A stretch of DNA of 19,024 bases from contig JACQMB010000072.1 in NCBI GenBank assembly GCA_016203765.1, forward strand, positions 1-19,024. The letters run 5' to 3'. A program made the position numbers and the translations under genes. The DNA is from Deltaproteobacteria bacterium. Lineage in GTDB: Bacteria > UBA10199 > SPLOWO2-01-44-7. Under the pieces are notes generated by a model that saw only the letters and a list, made by a program, of their open reading frames with translations, made no database searches and was not told where the DNA came from. This document shows positions 1 through 6,790 of the stretch, piece after piece (positions within the stretch are counted from its first letter, which is position 1; every line of letters begins with the position of its first letter).

Positions 1-1136
1 CCCAAAAAGGGTTTTTTTGTCCCAAGGCCGGCCAAATCTTGCATCTCACAACGCTCCCGATCCGCCCCCTCCGACTGCGTCAAGGCGATCAAGACCGCGA
101 AGGCCCCCGTCGTCATCAAAATATAGGCCAACAGATAAAAACCGATGCTCGAGACCACACCCTCCGCCCGCCCCGCATAAACCACCAGCGGCACGAGGGC
201 ATAGCCGGCATGCGCGATCGAGGAATAAGCGAGCATTCTTTTTAAATTGCGTTGCACGAGGGCCGCCAAATTGCCGATCGTCATCGTCAGAGCGGCCGCC
301 ACCCAAACCACGGTGGATAAAACAACCGGCTCCCATTGAAAGATCGCCCAGACCACGCGCAACAGGGCGGCAAAGCCGGCCGCCTTCACCGCGGTGGCCA
401 TGAAGGTGGTGACGATCACCGGCGCCCCCTCATAGACATCGGCGGCCCAATAGTGAAATGGAACCGCGGCGATCTTGAAACCCAGCCCCACACCCAAAAG
501 GGAAATGCCGATAAAATAAAAAGTTTTGGAGGCAACCCCCAGTCCGCTCATCCCCATTTTATTTAAAACAATCAGATTGGTCGTCCCCATCGCCCCGTAG
601 ATAAAGGCGATCCCCAACAGCAAAAAGGCGCTGGCGAAGGCCCCCACGATAAAATATTTTAACGCCGCCTCCACGCAAAGATCGTTGGAGCGCTGAAATC
701 CGGCCAGCACGTAAACCGCCACCGACATGATTTCCAATCCCAGGAAAACAACCATCAGATCATGACCGCCGGCCATGCAACCCATCCCAAACACGGAAAT
801 CAAAAGCAGGGCGTAATACTCCGGACGAACCAGGCCGAAGGATTCGAGATAGTTGTAGGAAAGAAGCAAGGTGAGCAAAAGAGCGAGCAGAAAAAACATT
901 ACAAACAAATAGGTGAATTTATCAAAGAGCATCAGGGCTATCGCGTCTCCTTGAGCATTCAGCCATTGCTGCCAAGCCCAATAAAGGCTCGCCAAAACCA
1001 CCGCCAGCGCAAATCCAAAATGAAGGGAATGTTTTTTTGGCAAAAAAGGCCCAACCAATAACAGAAAGAGCCCGCCGGCCAGGGGGAGGGCCCACGGGGC
1101 GATTTGCTGGGCAAATTGAATCCAGTTAACGTTCAT
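1..1136 (-). CDS. nuoN: NADH-quinone oxidoreductase subunit N (NuoN), C-terminus cut by window edge
   Basis: Antiporter-like proton-pumping subunit in the membrane arm of complex I. I translated the minus strand from the ATG at 1136 and it stays open to base 1, giving 378 residues of a protein usually about 480 long, so roughly the last 100 residues lie outside. It is strongly hydrophobic throughout. The motifs FLGLEIMSVAVYVLAGFQRS (conserved membrane glutamate of TM5), GFKIAAVPFHYWAADVYEGA (TM7 lysine) and QRNLKRMLAYSSIAHAGY (discontinuous-helix region) are typical of NuoN; FHYWAADVYEGAP separates it from NuoL and NuoM. The start overlaps the end of nuoM by 11 bases, so the two are probably translationally coupled. 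It is last of the J-K-L-M-N run. Nothing suggests damage in the visible part. Confidence 0.95.
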   Translation of the reverse strand, partial: MNVNWIQFAQQIAPWALPLAGGLFLLLVGPFLPKKHSLHFGFALAVVLASLYWAWQQWLNAQGDAIALMLFDKFTYLFVMFFLLALLLTLLLSYNYLESFGLVRPEYYALLLISVFGMGCMAGGHDLMVVFLGLEIMSVAVYVLAGFQRSNDLCVEAALKYFIVGAFASAFLLLGIAFIYGAMGTTNLIVLNKMGMSGLGVASKTFYFIGISLLGVGLGFKIAAVPFHYWAADVYEGAPVIVTTFMATAVKAAGFAALLRVVWAIFQWEPVVLSTVVWVAAALTMTIGNLAALVQRNLKRMLAYSSIAHAGYALVPLVVYAGRAEGVVSSIGFYLLAYILMTTGAFAVLIALTQSEGADRERCEMQDLAGLGTKKPFL

Positions 1137-2625
1137 CATAGGCCATTGTTTGTTCTGCCTGCCGGGTAGCCAACTTCAAAAAGGCATCGGTCGAGGCGTG
1201 CATTTTATCGAGAAGCGGTTTCGGATAAACGCCGATCAAGAGCATCAACGCGCACATCGGAACCAGGATGGCCGCCTCCCGCCACCCCAAATCCTTCAAC
1301 CCCCGATTTTCTTCCTGTTTGACCGGACCGAAGAAAACCCGCTCCACCATCCACAACATGTAACAAACACTCAACACCACGCCAACCACTGCCACCGCCG
1401 CCCAAAACCAATCGAATTCAAAGGCCCCGAGCAGGACCAAAAACTCCCCCACAAAATTATTCAAACCGGGCAGGCCCACCGAAGATAGAGTGACAAACAA
1501 AAAGAAAAAACTGTACATCGGAACAATCTTGGCAATCCCGCCGTAGTCGGCGATCAGACGGCTATGCCGGCGTTCATAAATCATCCCGACCAGCAAAAAC
1601 AGCGCTCCGGTGGAAAGGCCGTGGTTGAGCATCTGCAGGACCGCCCCCTCCACTCCACGGCTGTTCAGGACAAACAGCCCCAGCATCACAAACCCCAAGT
1701 GGGCCACCGAGGAATAGGCGACCAGGCGTTTGATATCCTTTTGGACCATCGCCACCAGCGAGCCATAGACAATCCCTATCACCGCCAAGGTTAAAATATG
1801 CGGGGTGAAATAAAAAACGGCGTCGGGAAAGAGCGGCATGGCGAATCGGTAGAAACCGTAAGTCCCCATTTTCAACAGAATGCCGGCCAAAATCACCGAC
1901 CCGGCGGTGGGGGCCTCGGTATGCGCATCGGGGAGCCAGGTGTGCAACGGAAAGATTGGAACTTTAATGGCAAAGGCCAGGGCGAAGGCCAAAAAAAGCC
2001 AAAACTGTTCGGCAAAACTGAAGGGTGTTTGCAACCATTGCAACAAATTAAAACTCTGGCCGGCCTTGAAATAAATGTAGAGAATCCCCACCAGCATCAG
2101 CAAAGAGCCGGCCATCGTGTAGAGAATAAACTTGAAGGCGGCCATGATTTTACGCCCGCTTCCCCACACCCCGATCAAAAAATACATCGGGATCAGCATG
2201 ACCTCCCAGAAAACATAGAACAAAAAGCCGTCGAGGGCGGCAAAGGTCCCCACCATGCCGGTGTGCAAAACCAGCATGACAAACATGTATTCCTTAACGC
2301 GGGTCTGTATCTCCCGCCAGGAGCACAAGACCGCGATCGGCATGATGAAGTTGGTGAGGCTGATGAGCAAAAAGCTCACCCCATCGACCCCGATCCGATA
2401 ATAAATATTGAAGGCCTCAATCCAGAGATACGTTTTTTGAAATTCAAAATCGGTTTTCCCCTCGAAATGGGTCCAAGCCCAAATGTTTGCGGCCAGGGTC
2501 AGCAGTGTGGTCAGCAAGGCCCATCCCTTGATGGTCGCCGTCTCCCTGTTTGGCAGGAGCAAAACAATCCCGGCTCCCGCCAGAGGCAAAAAGATAAGGA
2601 TCGATAAAATGTTTTCCGGAATCAT
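1126..2625 (-). CDS. nuoM: NADH-quinone oxidoreductase subunit M (NuoM)
   Basis: Antiporter-like proton-translocating subunit of the complex I membrane arm, 499 residues, the normal family length. About fourteen hydrophobic helices are visible. The charged residues of the proton path are intact: Glu141 in FYVFWEVMLIPMYFL, Lys221 in KVPIFPLHTWLPDAHTEAPT, Lys252 in LLKMGTYGFYR, and Glu394 in LNNFVGEFLVLLGAF, which is the usual NuoM variant (Glu where NuoL and NuoN have Lys). The ATG overlaps the nuoL stop in an ATGA arrangement, and the 3' end overlaps nuoN by 11 bases, so this is a tightly coupled operon. No anomalies seen. Confidence 0.97.
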   Translation of the reverse strand: MIPENILSILIFLPLAGAGIVLLLPNRETATIKGWALLTTLLTLAANIWAWTHFEGKTDFEFQKTYLWIEAFNIYYRIGVDGVSFLLISLTNFIMPIAVLCSWREIQTRVKEYMFVMLVLHTGMVGTFAALDGFLFYVFWEVMLIPMYFLIGVWGSGRKIMAAFKFILYTMAGSLLMLVGILYIYFKAGQSFNLLQWLQTPFSFAEQFWLFLAFALAFAIKVPIFPLHTWLPDAHTEAPTAGSVILAGILLKMGTYGFYRFAMPLFPDAVFYFTPHILTLAVIGIVYGSLVAMVQKDIKRLVAYSSVAHLGFVMLGLFVLNSRGVEGAVLQMLNHGLSTGALFLLVGMIYERRHSRLIADYGGIAKIVPMYSFFFLFVTLSSVGLPGLNNFVGEFLVLLGAFEFDWFWAAVAVVGVVLSVCYMLWMVERVFFGPVKQEENRGLKDLGWREAAILVPMCALMLLIGVYPKPLLDKMHASTDAFLKLATRQAEQTMAYDER

Positions 2626-4619
2626 TTAAAAAGCATCCCCCAAATAATCAAAATTACCCCCACCACAAAAAAGAAGAGATACTGCTGGACCACGCCGGTC
2701 TGCATCAAGGTCACCAATCGGTTCCAGACCAGCATCATCCGGCCGGTTCCATGCACGCCGAACTGATCGATCAGGCGGACATCCATGATCCCCCACAAAA
2801 ATTTCTCGGAGGTCCAAATCAGAGGACGAACAATCAAAAAGTTGTAAATCTCGTCGATCCAGTATTTGTTAAAGACCAGCCGGTACAAAAGACGCAATCT
2901 CCCGGCCATCCGTGCGGGCCACTCTTTGCGCTGGGCATAGATCACCCAGGCCAGAATCACAAAATGCAGGGCCCAGAGCAAAGAAAGTACGGCCATCACA
3001 ATCTCGGTGGCGTGCGAGCCGATTTCGATGACACCGACCGTCTTGGCAAAGACCGGAGCCAGCCACTCCTGCAAATGATCGCCGCCGCCCAAGGCATAGG
3101 GAATCCCAATCCAGCCGCCGACGGCGGACAAGACCGCCAAGATCATCAAGACCGAAGCCATCGAGGGGGGGGATTCGTGGACCTTCATCCACTGGGCGGC
3201 TTTCATCACCGGCTCCCCGAAAAAGACCATCCCGACCAGCCGAAACATATAAAAGGCGGTCAACCCCGCCCCCAAAAAGGCGATCAACCAAAGGGAGATG
3301 TGCCCGCCGTGAAAGGTATGCCAAAGAATCGCGTCCTTGGAAAAAAATCCGGCAAAGGGAAAAATCCCGGCGATGGCGGCGCTGGCGATGACAAAAGTCC
3401 AGCAGGTAATCGGCATTCTTTCTTTCAGACCCCCCATCTTGGTGATGTCTTGTTCGCCGCCCAGCGCGTGAATGACCGACCCGGCCCCCAAAAACAGCAG
3501 GGCCTTGAAAAAGGCGTGGGTCATCAGATGAAAAATGCCGGCGCTGAATGCGCCCACGCCCAGGGCCAAAAACATATAACCCAGCTGTGAAATCGTAGAA
3601 TAGGCCAGGACCTTTTTAATGTCGGTTTGAAGCAGGCCGATCGTTGCCGCGAACAAGGCGGTGATGGCGCCGGTCCAGGCCACCACTTCCATGGCAAACG
3701 GACTCATCACGTATAAAAAGGAAAGCCGGGCAACCATATAGACACCGGCGGTCACCATGGTGGCGGCATGGATCAAGGCCGAGACCGGCGTGGGGCCGGC
3801 CATGGCATCCGGAAGCCAGACATAGAGGGGAATCTGCGCCGATTTTCCCACCGCTCCCAAAAAGAGCAAAAGGCAAATCGGCGTGGCGGCCGGGAGCAGA
3901 TAGGCCGAAAAGTGCCGGATGACCTCAAAATTAAAAAACTGGTTTTGATGTTGTTCGGCCGGAAGATCGGCGCCGGCCAGCGCGGTATAAATTAAAAACA
4001 TCCCCAGCAAAAAGCCGGTGTCGCCGATCCGGTTCACAATGAAGGCCTTTTTCCCGCAGTAGGCCTTGTAGGGGTCTTCAAACCAGAAGCCGATCAGCAA
4101 ATAAGAACAAAGCCCAACCCCTTCCCAGCCGACAAAAAGCAAAACAAGACTGTCGCCCAAAACCAACAAGAGCATGAAGGTCAAAAACAAATTGAGATGG
4201 GAAAAATAGCGGGCATAACCTTCGTCGTGGGCCATGTATCCGGTGGAATACAAATGAATCAGCGAGCCGACACCGGTGACAATCAGCGCCATCACCAGGG
4301 AGAGCTGGTCTAATTTTAAGCCAAAGGTAATCGAGAGGCCTTGGGTGGCGGCCCATTCAAACAGCGGCCCGGTGATCATCGTCGGTTCCTGGCCTTGCGG
4401 AAAACCGATCAGGGTTGCGAAGATAATGAGCGTCACCGCGAAGGAGAAAAACGGGAGTCCCACACCGAGGATGGAGGTAAAAACTTTTGAGGGCTTGAAA
4501 TGAAACCGCCCGGCGAGCAGAGAATGAATGCCGTTGAGCAAGGCCCCGGCCAGAGGAAACGCCACAATAAGCCAGGCCAGGGTTTGGGGACTCACGTATT
4601 TGTAAATGAGGTCCAACAT
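2622..4619 (-). CDS. nuoL: NADH-quinone oxidoreductase subunit L (NuoL)
   Basis: Largest antiporter-like subunit at the distal end of the complex I membrane arm, 665 residues, within the usual 610-680 range. Family motifs are in order: STGYMAHDEGYARYF after TM4, Glu166 in VGWEGVGLCSYLLIGFWF, Lys259 in GAVGKSAQIPLYVWLPDAM, GPTPVSALIHAATMVTAGVY, and a late HTFHGGH segment. The last ~100 residues carry the long amphipathic stretch (RRL/RLLYRLVFNKYWIDEIYN) and a final helix, matching the lateral helix HL and its anchor. The ATG lies 4 bases after the nuoK stop, with an AAAGG ribosome-binding sequence in the nuoK end. The 3' end overlaps nuoM by 4 bases. Confidence 0.97.
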   Translation of the reverse strand: MLDLIYKYVSPQTLAWLIVAFPLAGALLNGIHSLLAGRFHFKPSKVFTSILGVGLPFFSFAVTLIIFATLIGFPQGQEPTMITGPLFEWAATQGLSITFGLKLDQLSLVMALIVTGVGSLIHLYSTGYMAHDEGYARYFSHLNLFLTFMLLLVLGDSLVLLFVGWEGVGLCSYLLIGFWFEDPYKAYCGKKAFIVNRIGDTGFLLGMFLIYTALAGADLPAEQHQNQFFNFEVIRHFSAYLLPAATPICLLLFLGAVGKSAQIPLYVWLPDAMAGPTPVSALIHAATMVTAGVYMVARLSFLYVMSPFAMEVVAWTGAITALFAATIGLLQTDIKKVLAYSTISQLGYMFLALGVGAFSAGIFHLMTHAFFKALLFLGAGSVIHALGGEQDITKMGGLKERMPITCWTFVIASAAIAGIFPFAGFFSKDAILWHTFHGGHISLWLIAFLGAGLTAFYMFRLVGMVFFGEPVMKAAQWMKVHESPPSMASVLMILAVLSAVGGWIGIPYALGGGDHLQEWLAPVFAKTVGVIEIGSHATEIVMAVLSLLWALHFVILAWVIYAQRKEWPARMAGRLRLLYRLVFNKYWIDEIYNFLIVRPLIWTSEKFLWGIMDVRLIDQFGVHGTGRMMLVWNRLVTLMQTGVVQQYLFFFVVGVILIIWGMLFK

Positions 4620-4623
4620 TTTA

Positions 4624-4926
4624 CTAGCCTTTCAGTTCTTTCACTTCATCCACATAGACCGTCTCTTTATTCCTGAAAACCGCCACGATAATACCCAAGC
4701 CCACCGCCGCCTCCGCCGCGGCTACGGTCAGGACCATAAAAACCCAGACGTGGCCGTCGAGACCGCCCAAATATCGGGAAAAGGCGATAAAGACCAGGTT
4801 GACCGCCGAGAGCATCAGCTCGATCGACATAAGAATAATCAGGATATTCCGGCGGACGATCACGCCGAAGATGCCGATGCAAAAAAGCAGGGCCGCCAGA
4901 ATCAAATAGTGGTTTAAAGTAATCAC
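4624..4926 (-). CDS. nuoK: NADH-quinone oxidoreductase subunit K (NuoK)
   Basis: Small three-helix membrane subunit of complex I, exactly 100 residues as in Escherichia coli. The two membrane glutamates essential for proton transfer are at the canonical positions, Glu36 in MSIELMLSAVNLVF and Glu72 in AAAEAAVGLGIIVAVFR, and the RRNILIILM loop after helix 1 is typical. Translation starts at a GTG whose GTGA sequence overlaps the nuoJ stop, so it is probably coupled to nuoJ. The C-terminal tail (DEVKELKG) is polar, as usual. No anomaly seen. Confidence 0.97.
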   Translation of the reverse strand: MITLNHYLILAALLFCIGIFGVIVRRNILIILMSIELMLSAVNLVFIAFSRYLGGLDGHVWVFMVLTVAAAEAAVGLGIIVAVFRNKETVYVDEVKELKG

Positions 4927-5417
4927 AATTTCCTCTTCCCCATCACCACGCTCCCCACAATCGCCACCAACAGCAAAACCGAGGTCAATTCGAAGGGGAT
5001 CAAATATTTCGTAAACAAGAGGCGCCCGACGGGGGCCACATAACCGAAGCCTTCGGTGGAGGCTTCAAACGGCGCGGCCGGGATTTTTAAAAGCCCCAGT
5101 ACCAGCAGGACAATCAGGTAGATCACCAACCCGCCCCCCAACAGACCGGAAAATTGCAGCTGGCGCGGCTTAATTTCCTCCTCGCGCAGATTCAACAGCA
5201 TAATCACAAAAATAAACAGGACCATGATGGCCCCGGCGTATAAAAGGATTTGGATGACCGCGATAAAATGGGCCGACAGCAGTGCAAACAAGGCGGCAAA
5301 GGCAAAAAAATTGACCACGAGCCACAGCGCGGAGGCGATCGGGTTTTGGCGGGTGACCATCAACAGGGCCGTGACCACCGCCAAACCGCCGAATGTGTAA
5401 AAAAGAATCGGGTTCAT
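4923..5417 (-). CDS. nuoJ: NADH-quinone oxidoreductase subunit J (NuoJ)
   Basis: Five-helix membrane subunit of complex I, 164 residues, close to the family norm. The diagnostic TM3 motif YAGAIMVLFIFVIMLLN follows Tyr60, matching the segment that switches between alpha and pi helix in structures of complex I. The N-terminus (LFYTFGGLAVVTALLMVTRQNPIASALWLVVNFF) also matches the family. Its stop overlaps the nuoK GTG. The upstream neighbour should be nuoI, but instead there are 113 non-coding bases, a palindromic repeat, and the ATPase gene. The ribosome-binding sequence is weak (GGGCGG about 9 bases before the ATG), consistent with a gene that once relied on coupling to an upstream gene; that reading is an inference. 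Confidence 0.96.
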   Translation of the reverse strand: MNPILFYTFGGLAVVTALLMVTRQNPIASALWLVVNFFAFAALFALLSAHFIAVIQILLYAGAIMVLFIFVIMLLNLREEEIKPRQLQFSGLLGGGLVIYLIVLLVLGLLKIPAAPFEASTEGFGYVAPVGRLLFTKYLIPFELTSVLLLVAIVGSVVMGKRKL

Positions 5418-5474
5418 CGGGTCAACCGCCCGTTTTGTTTATGAAAATTAAGGCTAAATGTAAATAAAGAATTC

Positions 5475-5520
5475 AGGGGACACCCTACTTCATTCGCCGG
5501 CATTGAAGTATGGTGTCCCT
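5475..5520 (+). repeat. Palindromic repeat, copy 1 (left flank of ATPase gene)
   Basis: A 46-bp imperfect palindrome. GGGACACC at 5477-5484 pairs with GGTGTCCC at 5512-5519, and the stem continues through TACTTCA/TGAAGTA with one mismatch, leaving a short loop around CGCCGGC. It lies 10 bases past the ATPase stop codon and 57 bases before nuoJ. Its reverse complement resembles the repeat at 6741-6790 at about 39 of 46 positions by eye, so the two copies face each other. The GGGGACAC...GTGTCCCC form resembles REP-like palindromes handled by Y1 (REP-associated) transposases. That link is from memory, and no transposase is in the window. On the minus strand it is followed by TTCTTTATTT, so it might also act as a weak terminator. 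Confidence 0.85.
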
Positions 5521-5530
5521 AAATTTATGC

Positions 5531-6694
5531 CTATACGTCATTTAAAATAAGATCGATCACCTCGGTCCACGGACAGGCCAACACATTTGAAAAACGCTTT
5601 CTATCCGGATCCTGCGAAATTAAATATTGTTTGGGTGATTTAAAATCGTTCCCCAGTGTCAACAGCCCCCTGGCGTGGCGTTCGTCCACCTTGTTGGCGG
5701 ATTTGATTTCTACCAGTATGGGGGCAAGCCTTCCGCGCTCTATAATCAAGTCAATCTCCAGGTCTTCTTTGACCCGCAAGTAAGAAAGCTTAAATTGCCT
5801 TCCCTGATAGGTGAGACAGCGATGAATCTCATTGATAACAAAGGCCTCAAACAACTGCCCGTATTCAAAGCTCCGCGGAACCAAATCGTAATCAACCTGT
5901 CCGGCCAAGGTCCGGGCAACGCCGGTGTCGAAGAGATAAAATTTTGAGGCCTTTTTTTGCTGTTTTCGGATGGACGTGTGATAAGCGGGAAGCCGAATCC
6001 CAAGCAGAGTATCTTCCAATATGTCGTAATATCCGCTGACGGTTTTCGGATCGGAATGAATATCACGCGCGATATTGGAATAGTTGATAACGCCGGTATT
6101 CATTTGGGCCGCAACATCCAAAAAACGGCGGAACGGCGGCAGATTGCGAACAATTTGTTCCGTCATGATTTCTTCTTTGAAATAGGTCTCGGAGTAAGCC
6201 TTCAAAAACATCGCCTTATCCGATTCATTTTCAAAATTAAAAATCTCCGGGAGCGTGCCGAACTTCAGCGCTTCATCGAGAGAAAACCGGGTTTGCAGTT
6301 CAGTCACCGTTAATGGAAACAAATTGTAAACAAAAGCCCTGCCGGCCAAAAGATTTGCCGCACCCCGCTTCAGTTTTCTGGCGCTGGAGCCCGTCAGGGC
6401 AAACTTAAACCGTTTTTCTTTGATGAGCTTATGCACCAGGTCCAACAATGGAGGCGCCTTCTGAACTTCATCGATAATCACCCAAGCCCTTTTACCCATG
6501 TAGGGGGCGAGGCGATTCAGCAGATTATTGGGATGACTGATCAGTTCGTTGGCGAGCTCAAAATTCAATAAATCCAGGACGACACTTTCCTCAGGCTCGA
6601 AAAAACGATCCAAAAGGGTCGATTTTCCCGTTCCCCTGGGCCCAAACAGAAAAAAAGACTGTGATTTCGATAGGTTGATTAGCCTTTGGAACAC
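5531..6694 (-). CDS. COG1373-type AAA ATPase with DUF4143 C-terminal domain
   Basis: Predicted cytoplasmic ATPase of the ATPase_AAA_14/DUF4143 family, 387 residues, normal length. Its molecular role is not established; members are common accessory genes in bacteria and archaea. The N-terminal P-loop domain (about 1-135) has Walker A GPRGTGKS at 18-25, Walker B VIIDE at 72-76 and a sensor-like TGSSARKL at 101-108. The middle looks like a winged-helix segment. The C-terminus carries EIDLII...ILVEIKSA with Asp315 and the V-E-I-K at 328-331, resembling a PD-(D/E)XK nuclease-like core. The start is GTG at 6694; MFQRLINLSKSQSFFLFG matches the usual family N-terminus. It has no functional tie to complex I, is AT-richer than its neighbours, and is flanked by inverted palindromes, so it was probably acquired. 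Confidence 0.9.
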   Translation of the reverse strand: MFQRLINLSKSQSFFLFGPRGTGKSTLLDRFFEPEESVVLDLLNFELANELISHPNNLLNRLAPYMGKRAWVIIDEVQKAPPLLDLVHKLIKEKRFKFALTGSSARKLKRGAANLLAGRAFVYNLFPLTVTELQTRFSLDEALKFGTLPEIFNFENESDKAMFLKAYSETYFKEEIMTEQIVRNLPPFRRFLDVAAQMNTGVINYSNIARDIHSDPKTVSGYYDILEDTLLGIRLPAYHTSIRKQQKKASKFYLFDTGVARTLAGQVDYDLVPRSFEYGQLFEAFVINEIHRCLTYQGRQFKLSYLRVKEDLEIDLIIERGRLAPILVEIKSANKVDERHARGLLTLGNDFKSPKQYLISQDPDRKRFSNVLACPWTEVIDLILNDV

Positions 6695-6701
6695 GACCCA
6701 A

Positions 6702-6731
6702 ATATTACACTGATTTTTGGGTCATAGTCAA
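6702..6731 (-). promoter_or_regulatory. Candidate sigma-70 promoter of the ATPase gene (near-leaderless)
   Basis: On the minus strand TTGACT (complement of 6726-6731) is followed after 18 bases by TAATAT (complement of 6702-6707), a good -35 and a 4/6 match to -10. The GTG start codon of the ATPase begins only 7 bases after the -10, so the transcript would start at or very near the start codon and carry almost no leader. No Shine-Dalgarno sequence is visible before the GTG, which agrees with leaderless translation. The call rests on pattern only. Confidence 0.45.
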
Positions 6732-6740
6732 GAGCGGTAT

Positions 6741-6790
6741 TCGGGGACACAATACTTAAATGCCAGCGAATTAAGTGTGGTGTCCCCCGA
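6741..6790 (-). repeat. Palindromic repeat, copy 2 (right flank of ATPase gene; encodes nuoH 3' end)
   Basis: A 50-bp imperfect palindrome: TCGGGGACAC at 6741-6750 and TACTTAA at 6753-6759 pair with TTAAGTG and GTGTCCCCCGA on the right, leaving a loop around GCCAGC. Written on the minus strand it lines up with copy 1 (5475-5520) without gaps, including the loop (CGCTGGCATT versus CGCCGGCATT). The left outer part lies between the ATPase promoter and nuoH; the right part is inside the nuoH reading frame and supplies its TAA stop at 6771-6773 and its last few codons. Confidence 0.85.

Larger units (their letters stand above)
5475..6790 (-). mobile_element. Putative cassette: ATPase gene bounded by inverted palindromic repeats
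   Basis: A roughly 1.3-kb unit made of one ATPase gene and its own candidate promoter, bounded by two ~46-50 bp palindromes in opposite orientation. It interrupts an otherwise tightly packed nuo operon between nuoH and nuoJ, looks AT-richer than the nuo genes, and occupies the place where nuoI is expected. The right-hand palindrome forms the 3' end of the nuoH reading frame. No transposase, integrase or clear target-site duplication is visible, so how it moved is unknown. It could also be an ATPase gene beside which repeats inserted independently. Confidence 0.45.

Noticed and set aside
1798..2607. Long open frames opposite nuo genes, such as 1798-2607 and 2751-3590 on the plus strand.
   Set aside because: Their translations are rich in Gln, His, Pro and Gly without domains, and they lie antisense to conserved genes; they are shadows.
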